DNA from: an uncultured Chitinophagaceae bacterium
Lineage (GTDB): Bacteria > Bacteroidota > Bacteroidia > Chitinophagales > Chitinophagaceae
Assembly: GCA_936908745.1 (NCBI GenBank)
Contig: CAKZFX010000009.1
Location: 310,001-374,000, forward strand
Length of the DNA stretch: 64,000 nucleotides
Direction: 5' to 3'
A program made the position numbers and the translations under genes. The notes under the pieces were generated by a model, which did not search any database, was not told the DNA's origin, and saw only the letters and a program-made list of their open reading frames with translations. Shown here piece by piece: positions 36,128 to 44,034 of the stretch. Within the stretch, counting starts at the first letter, position 1; every line of letters begins with the position of its first letter.

Positions 36128-37924
36128 TTAGTCCTTTTTGAGCTGTATAACCCTGAATCCGAAACCCATTGTATTTAATTGCTTTCGTAAATCCAAAACA
36201 AGTTGTTTAGCTACTGTTGACTCGAAAAGCTCAGGAGAATCTTTGAGGCTTCTTGCCTTTTTGCCAGTATCTACGAAAGCCAGACAAAAAACAATATTTC
36301 GTGTAAGAACTGATTCCAAAAGATGCTTCACACCTTTTAAAGGAAAATTTTGGCTACCAATACTATTAAGATAAAGCGACTTGCTTTTTTTACCAGCTTT
36401 TGCCTTTTCTTCAATTCTTGAAATAAAACTTCCATTAGTTTTTAAATCAGACATTAGGCGCTTTGCTGCCATAAGAACTTGGGAAGACAATTCTCGAATG
36501 GAATTATCAAATCCCTTTTTTACGTGGATTAAATAAATATTATCTTCATCTTGCTTTAAGATATCACACAATTCAATGTTCTCATAAGTAATAGTATCAA
36601 ACACCAAAAAACTAGGCTTGTTAATAAAGAGAGCATTAAAATCCTTTTCTACCTGACCTAAAGCAAATTTTTCTGTAATAACATCTTCGCCCCACGCCTG
36701 ATATATGGCATCTTTACACTCGATATTCAATTCATTAATAAAGTCATTGTGTATACGATACCACTGTTCATCTACATAAAAGTATTTCTTATTCTCTAAA
36801 TCTATTTCCCCATGAAAATGCTCTAAAACCTTAGCTGATGTAAGTTTGTTCCCAAAGCCATCCCAAGACTCAATTTGCGCATAAAGAAAAGAATGACGAA
36901 AATTATCAATGTTATCCGACAGGATAAATTTATCTTTTGCTAAGTCGCTTTGTAATTCAGATAATGTGAACACTTCATCATATTCCTTAATTGTCACATC
37001 ATATCTTTTAATAGTAAACTTTTGCGCAGAATAATACCCTTCATAATCTTTATTACAAAAATCAAATCCGGGATTCTCCGATTCCAAATAGCTTTTGTAT
37101 AATTTCTCTGCAAGTGCCTCATTAAGCTTATTTATTAACTCAGTTCCATTATATTTTCGCTTATCAATTAAAATAACTTTATTAAAATTAAAATTCGGAG
37201 GAACGTTTCTTAGAAGGCTAACAGTCTTTGAAATGATTCGCAATAAACTTTCAAAGGAAATACTTTTGTTAATTTGAAAACTTGATTTTGCAATAAATCC
37301 AGAAAACTGTCTGGTAAGTTCTTTTGCAGAAAAGCCAAATATATCACTTAGAATAGTTTTATTTAAGCCAGCAAATACTTCTTTAAATATCTTACCAAAC
37401 TGATCTTCATCTATAAAGCTTTGAGTATCTCTATAAAACTTTCTTTCCCCTAATAAACTGCCCATAACGACCCTATCTTGTAAGCTTCTAATCACCCTGT
37501 TGTCTTTCTCAACAAGTCTTGATAATATTTCAATTCCAAAATCCTGAACAGAATGTCTTAATAAAGCTATATTACCATGCCCTCCAGATATCCCAAAAAC
37601 ATATCCTTTATAACCAATAAACGCAATAAAAGCTGCGTCCCTGTTAATACTCTTTAATAATGGTTGGTCTTTAACAACCACATCTTTAAAAAAATTTACC
37701 CATTGAGGTTTTCTAGCTTTTATAGCGTGAAAAACTCTAATTGAATAATCAGGAAAATTATTTTCTAGTATTTGCTGCTCCTCAAATCTGGTTTCTAATT
37801 GATTCTCGAAGTTTTCCTGATCAATAATAATAGAAGCAATATCATCAAAACTGCTATTACCAAATGCCGTTTGGTCTATTAGAGAAATACTAATTATGAT
37901 CTTATTTGACTCTTTTTTCGTCAT
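36128..37924 (-). CDS. TIGR04141/DUF6119 sporadically distributed protein, possible nuclease
   Basis: A 598-residue protein. The N-terminal third has WVNFFKDVV, AAFIAFIGYKGYVFGISGGHGNIALLRHSVQDFGIEIL and an RSLQDRVV segment, matching my memory of the TIGR04141 family. The C-terminal part has FDTITYENIELCDILKQ then IYLIHVKKG (His-Val-Lys-Lys near 466) and SSQVLMAAKRL, a pattern compatible with a PD-(D/E)XK-type nuclease core. The family occurs patchily and often near defence genes; its activity has not been shown to my knowledge. The start is preceded by a 13-bp direct repeat. It is the first gene of the AT-rich accessory region. Confidence 0.7.
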   Translation of the reverse strand: MTKKESNKIIISISLIDQTAFGNSSFDDIASIIIDQENFENQLETRFEEQQILENNFPDYSIRVFHAIKARKPQWVNFFKDVVVKDQPLLKSINRDAAFIAFIGYKGYVFGISGGHGNIALLRHSVQDFGIEILSRLVEKDNRVIRSLQDRVVMGSLLGERKFYRDTQSFIDEDQFGKIFKEVFAGLNKTILSDIFGFSAKELTRQFSGFIAKSSFQINKSISFESLLRIISKTVSLLRNVPPNFNFNKVILIDKRKYNGTELINKLNEALAEKLYKSYLESENPGFDFCNKDYEGYYSAQKFTIKRYDVTIKEYDEVFTLSELQSDLAKDKFILSDNIDNFRHSFLYAQIESWDGFGNKLTSAKVLEHFHGEIDLENKKYFYVDEQWYRIHNDFINELNIECKDAIYQAWGEDVITEKFALGQVEKDFNALFINKPSFLVFDTITYENIELCDILKQDEDNIYLIHVKKGFDNSIRELSSQVLMAAKRLMSDLKTNGSFISRIEEKAKAGKKSKSLYLNSIGSQNFPLKGVKHLLESVLTRNIVFCLAFVDTGKKARSLKDSPELFESTVAKQLVLDLRKQLNTMGFGFRVIQLKKD

Positions 37925-38390
37925 TTTTTTAAATAGTTCGAAATAAATATATTAGTATAAGTAAAAAGTATAAGTAAAAATTTAATTACGGTAAACCGTT
38001 TTTGTAATGCACACTTCGTTTAAGATTTTTTAGAAAATAGACACGTATAGAAAGGTGATTTAAAAGGTTGTGATTGTAGGCGCTACACTAAAATAAAAGC
38101 TAGCGAATAAATGTCAATCCGTATTAATACGGTCGCATATAATACACAGGAAAATTTAGCTCGGAAAAAAAATACTGTTGGGTTTGTTCATGTAGGTATC
38201 GCTCAAGGGTGTTTACTCAAAATTTGCTTCCCAAGCCAACTAAAAAGCCCCGACATTATTCATGTCGGGGCTTTGTGCACTCAACTGTACAATTCTCGAA
38301 CCACTTTATACCAGATTTGACAAGACTTGCGAATCTTATGATTGCATAAGATGTTGTAAGTCTTTTGTTTTTGAAAAAAAACAGCTTAAA
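37925..38390. other. Gap at the left side of the accessory island
   Basis: No convincing gene. It contains a 13-bp tandem repeat AGTATAAGTAAAA (37954-37966 and 37967-37979) just upstream of the DUF6119 gene, a perfect 14-base palindrome CCGTATTAATACGG (38119-38132) and an isolated terminator hairpin (38244-38274). No tRNA that could serve as an attachment site was recognised. Confidence 0.6.
38241..38275. terminator. Isolated terminator-like hairpin
   Basis: Thirteen-base perfect stem (38244-38256 with 38262-38274) around TATTC. The T-tract is better on the minus strand (six bases TTTTTA), but no gene on that strand lies upstream. It may end a small RNA or be left over from a gene disrupted by island insertion. 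Confidence 0.6.
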
Positions 38391-38885
38391 ATGGAAAATA
38401 ATAACAGGATTTTCGATGAAATAACGGCCTGGAATGATAAGGTGAATAATTTGAAAGGGGTGTTTGGTAATCATGTGGCGGACTACCGTTATCTCATCCG
38501 GGCAAAGCTGGAACATTTTAAAGAAATTAAAGCCACTTACAAAACACTGGCAAATCAGGATGAAAAACTTGCACTAAAGATTTTGCAGGCAGAGATACGT
38601 CGCCTTGAAAGAATTGCTTTTCCAAACAGAATAGAAAGATTTTTCAGGAAAGCTATTGAGAATATCCGTGCCATTGTTGAAAAGGTTTACCCCAAAGTTC
38701 GTCCTGAGACACAAGTTGAAATGGAAAATGAAATCATCAAACCAAAAAATTCGGTGGAATTAAACAGCCATGATAAGAGTTTAAATAAAACAGCTATTGA
38801 ATATCACAAGAAATTGAAGGCTGTTAAAGATGATACACTATTGCCCAAGCTAAGACACAGTAAGGGGAACGGGATGAAGATGTAG
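38391..38885 (+). CDS. Hypothetical helical protein
   Basis: 164 residues from the ATG at 38391 (MENNNRIFDEITAW); the longer frame upstream runs through the isolated hairpin and is unlikely. Predominantly charged and helical (LKGVFGNHVADYRYLIRAKLEHFKEIKATYKTL, then KILQAEIRRLERIAFPNRIERFFRKAIENI), with a Lys-rich tail. No catalytic motif seen. It precedes the YhcG-type nuclease gene by 25 bases on the same strand and is likely cotranscribed with it. Confidence 0.65.
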   Translation: MENNNRIFDEITAWNDKVNNLKGVFGNHVADYRYLIRAKLEHFKEIKATYKTLANQDEKLALKILQAEIRRLERIAFPNRIERFFRKAIENIRAIVEKVYPKVRPETQVEMENEIIKPKNSVELNSHDKSLNKTAIEYHKKLKAVKDDTLLPKLRHSKGNGMKM

Positions 38886-38910
38886 TTTACTAAAGGCAAA
38901 ATTGAAATTT

Positions 38911-40011
38911 ATGAAAAACGACAAAAGCTATATAGACTTTATTCAATCAATAAAGAAACAAATTGTACAAAGCCGCTATGTAGCGGCCAGGCTTGCCAAC
39001 CGGGAGCAACTGATGCTGTATTTTCAAACAGGGCTGATGATTTCTGAAAAGATAAAGGCCCAGAAATGGGGTGCAAAAGTGCTTGACCAAATTTCGGCAG
39101 ACCTGCAAAAGGAACTCCCAGGATTAAAGGGCTTTTCGCCGGGAAACCTAAAGAAAATAAGGCTGTTTGCTGAAGCTTATGCCCCCCACCTTGCAATTGG
39201 TTCGACGGCGTCGAACCAATTTGGGCAGGATGGCTCCGGGGAAGGTTTTTCAATTAGTTCGGCACTGTCGAACCTAATTGAAAATGAGGCTTTTTACGGG
39301 GCTTTTACGGGTATCAGCTTCTCCCATCATTTTGCCATTATCACTAAAATAAAGGCTTGGGATGCCCGGCTATTCTATGTACAGTCTGCGGCGGCTAATT
39401 TCTGGTCGCTTACGGTGCTGGAACACCATATTGAAAATAACCTGTTTGGAAAAGAGGGTAAATTGCCCAATAATTTTAACGGCACTTTGCCAGGGACTAT
39501 AACGCCTTCTGCAGTTAAGATGTTTAAAGATGAATACCTGCTGGATTTTATTGCCGGCGATGAACTGGACGATGAACGCCATATTGAACAACAGGTAGTT
39601 TTAAACATCCGCAATTTTATTTTGCAAATGGGTAAAGGTTTTTGTTTTATTGGCAACCAATACCGGCTTGAAGTGGATGGGGATGAATTTTTTATTGACC
39701 TGCTCTTTTTTAACCGCCATCTGCAATGCCTGGTGGCTTTTGAACTGAAGAAAGGAAAATTTAAACCTGCTGATGCCGGGCAGCTTAATTTTTATCTGAA
39801 TGTGCTGGATGAAAAAGTAAAACTGCAACAGGAAAACAGCAGCATTGGCATTGTACTTTGCAAAGAGAAAAATAATACCGTAGTTGAGTTTGCCATTAAG
39901 AGTTTTGATAAGGCTATGGGTGTGGCTACTTATAAAACAAGTAAACAAACACCGATACAAATGAAAGGGATATTGCCTGATACGGATGCGTTGGGGAAAT
40001 TGTTGGAATAG
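38911..40011 (+). CDS. YhcG/DUF1016-type PD-(D/E)XK nuclease-fold protein
   Basis: 366 residues from the ATG at 38911 (MKNDKSYIDFIQSIKKQI); three further residues are open via TTG. N-terminal DUF1016-N helical domain (VLDQISADLQKELPGLKGFSPGNLKKIRLFAEAY), then a C-terminal nuclease fold: FKDEYLLDFI, ERHIEQQVVLNIRNFILQMGKGFCFIGNQYRLEVDGDEFFIDLLFFNRHLQCLVAFELKKGKF split over residues 220-295, holding the conserved D...E-x-K set. The family is widespread on mobile elements and near restriction genes; its biological role is unsettled. An insertion at about residues 95-125 is encoded by two palindromic DNA elements. Convergent with the CBASS operon end. Confidence 0.88.
   Translation: MKNDKSYIDFIQSIKKQIVQSRYVAARLANREQLMLYFQTGLMISEKIKAQKWGAKVLDQISADLQKELPGLKGFSPGNLKKIRLFAEAYAPHLAIGSTASNQFGQDGSGEGFSISSALSNLIENEAFYGAFTGISFSHHFAIITKIKAWDARLFYVQSAAANFWSLTVLEHHIENNLFGKEGKLPNNFNGTLPGTITPSAVKMFKDEYLLDFIAGDELDDERHIEQQVVLNIRNFILQMGKGFCFIGNQYRLEVDGDEFFIDLLFFNRHLQCLVAFELKKGKFKPADAGQLNFYLNVLDEKVKLQQENSSIGIVLCKEKNNTVVEFAIKSFDKAMGVATYKTSKQTPIQMKGILPDTDALGKLLE
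39195..39284. repeat. Two palindromes inside the YhcG coding sequence
   Basis: AATTGGTTCGAC (39195-39206) and its exact complement (39210-39221) surround GGC. A second palindrome spans 39247-39284 with arms TTTTCAATTAG...TTCG and its complement with one bulge. Both share GTTCG/CGAAC cores and are in frame with the gene. Confidence 0.85.
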
Positions 40012-40045
40012 TAAAGCAAACCAATAAATTTGGTAGCCACTAAAA

Positions 40046-40684
40046 CTAAATATTTGCTTGCTTTATTACCTGAATTACTTTGCCACTAACAAAATATTTC
40101 GTAGCCTCTGACTCATGAATATAAATTGGAGGATATTGATTCGACGACTCTGAAACTAAACATACTTGGCTATTCTGATGGTCTATGATGATTTTCTTTA
40201 TGTTAGCCATTTCATCAATTACAGATAGTACATAGTCATTGCTTGTGACATTTTTATCCGTGGCATCTATGATTACATAGTCTCCATCCTCAATATTTCT
40301 TCCATTAATATTAGCTTGATTCATTGAAGCACCCACTGCTTTTATTGCAAAAACTGATTTTCTGTTTTTCAAAAGAAAGCTGGATACTTTGATATGCCCT
40401 TCAATTCTTTCATCAGCATAAATATCGGCATGTCCACAATTTGCAGCCCCTAAGACCGGGACTATATTAAAATCGGAGTTAGAGTATATACCGGCTGATT
40501 TTTTGCTTATTGTTTTATTTTCCCTGTCCCATTCTATTAATCCTCTTCTTTCTAATTGTTCTAAATGATGTTTAACAATTTGCGGATGAGGTACATCAAT
40601 AATCTTAGCGACATCCCTTAATGACATATTACCGATATTGTACGTATCAGCAAGTCTTAATAGCTTTTGTTGAATGGTGTGCAT
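40046..40684 (-). CDS. LexA-like S24 peptidase regulator at the end of the CBASS operon
   Basis: A 212-residue protein. Residues 1-60 form a winged-helix-type DNA-binding domain (SLRDVAKIIDVPHPQIVKHHLEQLERRGLIE). Residues 73-210 form an S24 autoprotease: VPVLGAANCGHAD with a Cys83-Gly84 pair where LexA has Ala-Gly and UmuD has Cys-Gly, catalytic Ser120 in GASMNQ, and Lys163/164 in NIKKIII. It begins 3 bases after the Cap4 stop, so it is part of the operon. It probably represses the operon and is released by RecA-ssDNA or another signal that drives self-cleavage. The repressor role is inferred from domain content. Confidence 0.88.
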   Translation of the reverse strand: MHTIQQKLLRLADTYNIGNMSLRDVAKIIDVPHPQIVKHHLEQLERRGLIEWDRENKTISKKSAGIYSNSDFNIVPVLGAANCGHADIYADERIEGHIKVSSFLLKNRKSVFAIKAVGASMNQANINGRNIEDGDYVIIDATDKNVTSNDYVLSVIDEMANIKKIIIDHQNSQVCLVSESSNQYPPIYIHESEATKYFVSGKVIQVIKQANI

Positions 40685-40687
40685 AAA

Positions 40688-42175
40688 TCAGGATTTTAAT
40701 AAACAAGAAGGTTTATATCCTGGGTCTTGAAACTCATATAACTGAATAGCGCCAACCGATGTAAGTTTTTGACCTAAAAAAACAGCCAACCCAAATGGAC
40801 CAAAGTAAAATAGGTGAGTCTTCTTTGATTTATACTTATTAATCATGCTCTTGATAATATCTTTTGACGCACTTGCCAAAGCTACAGCTTCTGAATCATT
40901 TTTAATTGAGAAGTTGCCAGGTGTTGATTCTGGCTGTAAAGAAATGATTTTTTTTAGCGGCGTACCGGTACTTTTGAAGAAGTCTGCAACATCTGTTAAT
41001 GCCTTACCGGTAATATTGAATACTACAGCTAATTCATCACCGTTTGATTTTATTCCTACTGTGGTTGGGTTTATTTCTGTATAAATTGGTTTATATGATA
41101 TTTTTCTTTCAGCATCCGACCTCCAGGATTCTGTTTGCGGAGGTTGTAGTAATTCAAAAGTCCAATTACCAATTTCGGGGAATATCATACCGAGTGATAT
41201 ACCGGTAGATAAAGCGCATTTGCCCCTGAAAGTAATATGGCGGCTTGCTGTTTTTGCAGCTAATTTATTTTTAAGAGTAACTAATTTAGGAATGAGAGTT
41301 TCATTCCAAAGTTTTGAATCAGGTACTTTCTTAGTTGGTCTATCAAAATATTGTACCCAGTCAATAGTAACATTAGCTTTGGGTTCATACACTCCTTTCT
41401 CCCAATTATGAATATGGATTACATTCGATTTAAAACCCACTCTTCTGCCAGTAATAGCATCGCCAATTATTTTGTGTAATTGTTGGTGAGTAAATACCTT
41501 ACTTCTGTTTGAGAAAATTTGCTCGATAAGATGAGAATAAGCATTGCTCAATATTGAAAAAACCTTCTTTTGATATTTTGGATGTTGAATCAGATAGCTT
41601 ACAAACTGATGTTTACAGGTTGTATTGTCCCCAAAATCATATTTACCAATATCAAGCTTGACATGATTAAGTATAAACGAATAATATTTTTGTAGTTTCA
41701 ATTTTGCAAAGCCCGCCTTTAACTCTTTTTCGGTTGACTTTAGGGCTTTGAGAGCTGAACCAGTATAAAGTTTTTTAGCTTCGGTATACCTATCAATTTT
41801 TTTATACAGTGACTTAATATCGGTACTTACGGTTGGACAAGCTAAGTAAAAATTACGGTAGGTTTTTTTTAGACCCAAACTAATTTGAGAGAAGGTCTTT
41901 ACTACATCCGCAAATTCAGTATTTGTAACCAAATGGTTCTTTACCTGAATATGGTCGTAAAAATGTTTTCGACTGTTCAAAAATACAACGTCAACATCGC
42001 CGGTTCCTTCTGGCATTAATTTTACAAAAGATGGGTCAGAAATCCATTTTGGGATATTGCAAACAATATATCTGTCCTGATAGGAATACCCATCACCACC
42101 GATTATGCCTCCCATTGCTTGCGGCGATAAAAGGGAAAATACAGGTTTCGATTTCTTTTTCTTTGCTGTTGCCAT
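40688..42175 (-). CDS. cap4: Cap4-like CBASS effector: nuclease plus SAVED
   Basis: A 495-residue protein. The N-terminal part has GGDGYSYQDRYIV, GDVDVVF (Asp60/Asp62) and DHIQVKNH (Gln-Val-Lys, 77-79), the DUF4297-type PD-(D/E)XK layout of Cap4. The C-terminal ~200 residues look like SAVED, a sensor of cyclic oligonucleotides: ISLGMIFPEIGNWTFELL, ELAVVFNITGKALTDV, and HLFYFGPFGLAVFLGQKL near 455. On binding the CD-NTase product it should cut double-stranded DNA without sequence choice. It follows the CD-NTase by 8 bases. NucC, the effector of the best studied HORMA-TRIP13 operons, is not present. Confidence 0.87.
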   Translation of the reverse strand: MATAKKKKSKPVFSLLSPQAMGGIIGGDGYSYQDRYIVCNIPKWISDPSFVKLMPEGTGDVDVVFLNSRKHFYDHIQVKNHLVTNTEFADVVKTFSQISLGLKKTYRNFYLACPTVSTDIKSLYKKIDRYTEAKKLYTGSALKALKSTEKELKAGFAKLKLQKYYSFILNHVKLDIGKYDFGDNTTCKHQFVSYLIQHPKYQKKVFSILSNAYSHLIEQIFSNRSKVFTHQQLHKIIGDAITGRRVGFKSNVIHIHNWEKGVYEPKANVTIDWVQYFDRPTKKVPDSKLWNETLIPKLVTLKNKLAAKTASRHITFRGKCALSTGISLGMIFPEIGNWTFELLQPPQTESWRSDAERKISYKPIYTEINPTTVGIKSNGDELAVVFNITGKALTDVADFFKSTGTPLKKIISLQPESTPGNFSIKNDSEAVALASASKDIIKSMINKYKSKKTHLFYFGPFGLAVFLGQKLTSVGAIQLYEFQDPGYKPSCLLKS

Positions 42176-42183
42176 TAGTTTTT

Positions 42184-43065
42184 CTATGAGAGTGGAAACA
42201 TATCACCAAAAATGTTATCCCGCCAGATACGAAGAGCGCCACCCTGGTTGCCTTGTTTCTCCAACAATATTGCCTGGTCAATAAACTTTCCAATTTCAGA
42301 TAACTTTTGTCTTGCTGTGGTAATTTTTGATGCATCCATCTGGTCAGAAACAGGAGAACCTAAGCCTGCCGGGTCATTCCACGTTTCACCAATTCTGTCA
42401 AACGCCGTAGCAAAAAAACTTTTCAGTTCATATACATAGCCGCCAGAGAATGGAGGATATAAAATTTGCATAGCCATTACTTCTATTAAAAAAGAGGGCT
42501 TGATTGGTTTACCTTGCGTTTCATTCCACTTTTTAATCATTTTCACCATCGGTTTCCATTCGCCGTCAAAAGCCTTATTTGCCTGTGTTGCTTTTTCCGC
42601 ATGTATTTCGGGGTCTGTCTTAACCCAATCAATTAGTACATTATCCGGAATCTGATAATAATTGCTTACTTCAAAAGCCGGTACAGCATCAATGCTTAAC
42701 ACCTTATCTTCATCAGTTGTGCCTAATGCAATATCAATACCGACAGACCTTCTGCCTATTGAAACTTTTGATTCACCATATTTTTTCGCAAGACATTTTT
42801 TAAAATCTGATAGAACCAATAATGGGTCAGTCAGGTATTTCTTTTCTTTCTCTTTATCAAGTACAAAGAAAATATCTACATCCTTTAAAGGCCTTGTTTT
42901 CGTATGCCGCCCATAGGAGCCGGTAAGAAAATCGTTTTTAATGCTAAAATTATTCCCGATGTGCTCACGGATTTCTTTCTGTAACCTGCTTGCATCCTTT
43001 TGCTCTGCCTCTCTTAATTCAAGGCGTGATTTAAATTTCTTAAATGCTTCACTTGTTGTTATCAT
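42184..43065 (-). CDS. CD-NTase (CBASS cyclic oligonucleotide synthase)
   Basis: Start at ATG 43065, which overlaps the HORMA stop as ATGA and has GGAGGA upstream; the longer frame uses TTG. 293 residues. Nucleotidyltransferase core: Gly-Ser in TGSYGRHTKT (49-50), the metal pair Asp62-x-Asp64 in KDVDIFFV, and a third Asp126 in VLSIDAVPA. C-terminal OAS-like helical part (PSFLIEVMAMQILYPP). It should make a cyclic di- or trinucleotide in infected cells; the product cannot be read from sequence. It is controlled by the HORMA and TRIP13-like genes just upstream. Confidence 0.92.
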   Translation of the reverse strand: MITTSEAFKKFKSRLELREAEQKDASRLQKEIREHIGNNFSIKNDFLTGSYGRHTKTRPLKDVDIFFVLDKEKEKKYLTDPLLVLSDFKKCLAKKYGESKVSIGRRSVGIDIALGTTDEDKVLSIDAVPAFEVSNYYQIPDNVLIDWVKTDPEIHAEKATQANKAFDGEWKPMVKMIKKWNETQGKPIKPSFLIEVMAMQILYPPFSGGYVYELKSFFATAFDRIGETWNDPAGLGSPVSDQMDASKITTARQKLSEIGKFIDQAILLEKQGNQGGALRIWRDNIFGDMFPLS

Positions 43066-43565
43066 GATGCTTTCCTCCAATAACCGGTTTGTGTTCCGAT
43101 TGAATTTGTACCTATGGTTGTTCCTAAATTTTGTTTTATAAAGCCATCTGTTGATAAAAACTCACAATCACACCACCCATCAACCTGCGGCGCACCAGCC
43201 GAAACACTCAATATTATCCTGTAAGTGCATGTGCTTGGGATAACCCCTAATTTCTTAATGGCAAACTTTATTGCATCAGTATCAACCCACATTGAACCTT
43301 CACCGCTTGAATAGCCATAATCAATTGTAAAGTCGCATCTTGTAACCAATGAACCCGAAGAACTCGCTACTTCTAATACGGCTTGTTTCAAATGCTTTGA
43401 TTCAAGCCAGGTTCTTACGCCAACATCATAGGTATTAAAATCACTTGCAAACTTTGCAGGGTCTAATCCAATATCCAAAATGATTTGCTTGATTGAACTA
43501 AGCATTTTTTGTGTTACATAAGTAACGCTGTGCGTATAGGTATATACGGTAACTGAACTTGCCAT
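43062..43565 (-). CDS. cap7: CBASS HORMA-domain protein (Cap7-like)
   Basis: A 167-residue protein that agrees with the bacterial HORMA family 1 pattern: YTYTHSVTYVTQKMLSSIKQII at the start, GLDPAKFASDF, CDFTIDYGYSSGEGSMWVDTDAIKFAIKKLG near 77-105, YRIILSVSAGAPQVDGW, and a C-terminal GTTIGTNS...GYWRK segment. In type III CBASS the HORMA protein binds a peptide, closes, and switches on the CD-NTase. The gene sits between the small partner and the CD-NTase and overlaps the latter. Confidence 0.85.
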   Translation of the reverse strand: MASSVTVYTYTHSVTYVTQKMLSSIKQIILDIGLDPAKFASDFNTYDVGVRTWLESKHLKQAVLEVASSSGSLVTRCDFTIDYGYSSGEGSMWVDTDAIKFAIKKLGVIPSTCTYRIILSVSAGAPQVDGWCDCEFLSTDGFIKQNLGTTIGTNSIGTQTGYWRKAS

Positions 43566-43566
43566 T

Positions 43567-44034
43567 CTATTTAAATTTATCTGTGTTTATTGTTAATTGT
43601 GTGAAATTTGATTTTTCATCTTCGTCATTGCTTTCAGCTTCAATTTTATCACCAGTTTTATAAGTTTTAAACCGGGTGTTTTTTTCCTTTAATGCCTTAG
43701 TTACCCAACTCAAATCAGCTTCTTGTACGGGAAAATAAATTTCCCATTCTCCATTAAAAGGATTAAAGGATAAAGAGCTTTCATTGGCTTCATCACTAAT
43801 TGCATCATCGCCGTAAAGACAATAAAGCCTAAGCCTTGGGCCATTGCCGAGTATAGTAATTGCATCTTTTAAAGGCGTTTCGTCTGAAATAAGTGAAGAT
43901 ACAATTCCAGCAATACTGTTAAGCTGGGTTTTGGCATCATCAGAATCAACAGTAATTACATTTACTATTGCTTCCCAGGTTGCAGATGGTATTCTTGCCG
44001 GACTTGAGGAAAATCTCCTTGCTACTACACTCAT
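43567..44034 (-). CDS. Small CBASS-associated protein (possible Cap8 / second HORMA-pathway partner)
   Basis: A 155-residue protein starting MSVVARRFSSSPARIP, overlapping the TRIP13-like stop as ATGA and ending two bases before the HORMA start. It has TWEAIVNVITVDSDDAKTQLNSIAGIVSSLISDET, GNGPRLRLYCLYGDDAI and EWEIYFPVQEADLSWV. I do not recognise a fold with certainty. Some type III CBASS operons carry a second HORMA-like or peptide-donor protein here, so it may supply the closure peptide or act as an adaptor. That role is inferred from position alone. Confidence 0.6.
   Translation of the reverse strand: MSVVARRFSSSPARIPSATWEAIVNVITVDSDDAKTQLNSIAGIVSSLISDETPLKDAITILGNGPRLRLYCLYGDDAISDEANESSLSFNPFNGEWEIYFPVQEADLSWVTKALKEKNTRFKTYKTGDKIEAESNDEDEKSNFTQLTINTDKFK

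Noticed and set aside
38041..38240. tRNA or tmRNA gene as an insertion site
   Set aside because: I could not fold a cloverleaf or find a T-loop GGTTCRA motif; no tRNA is apparent anywhere in the window.
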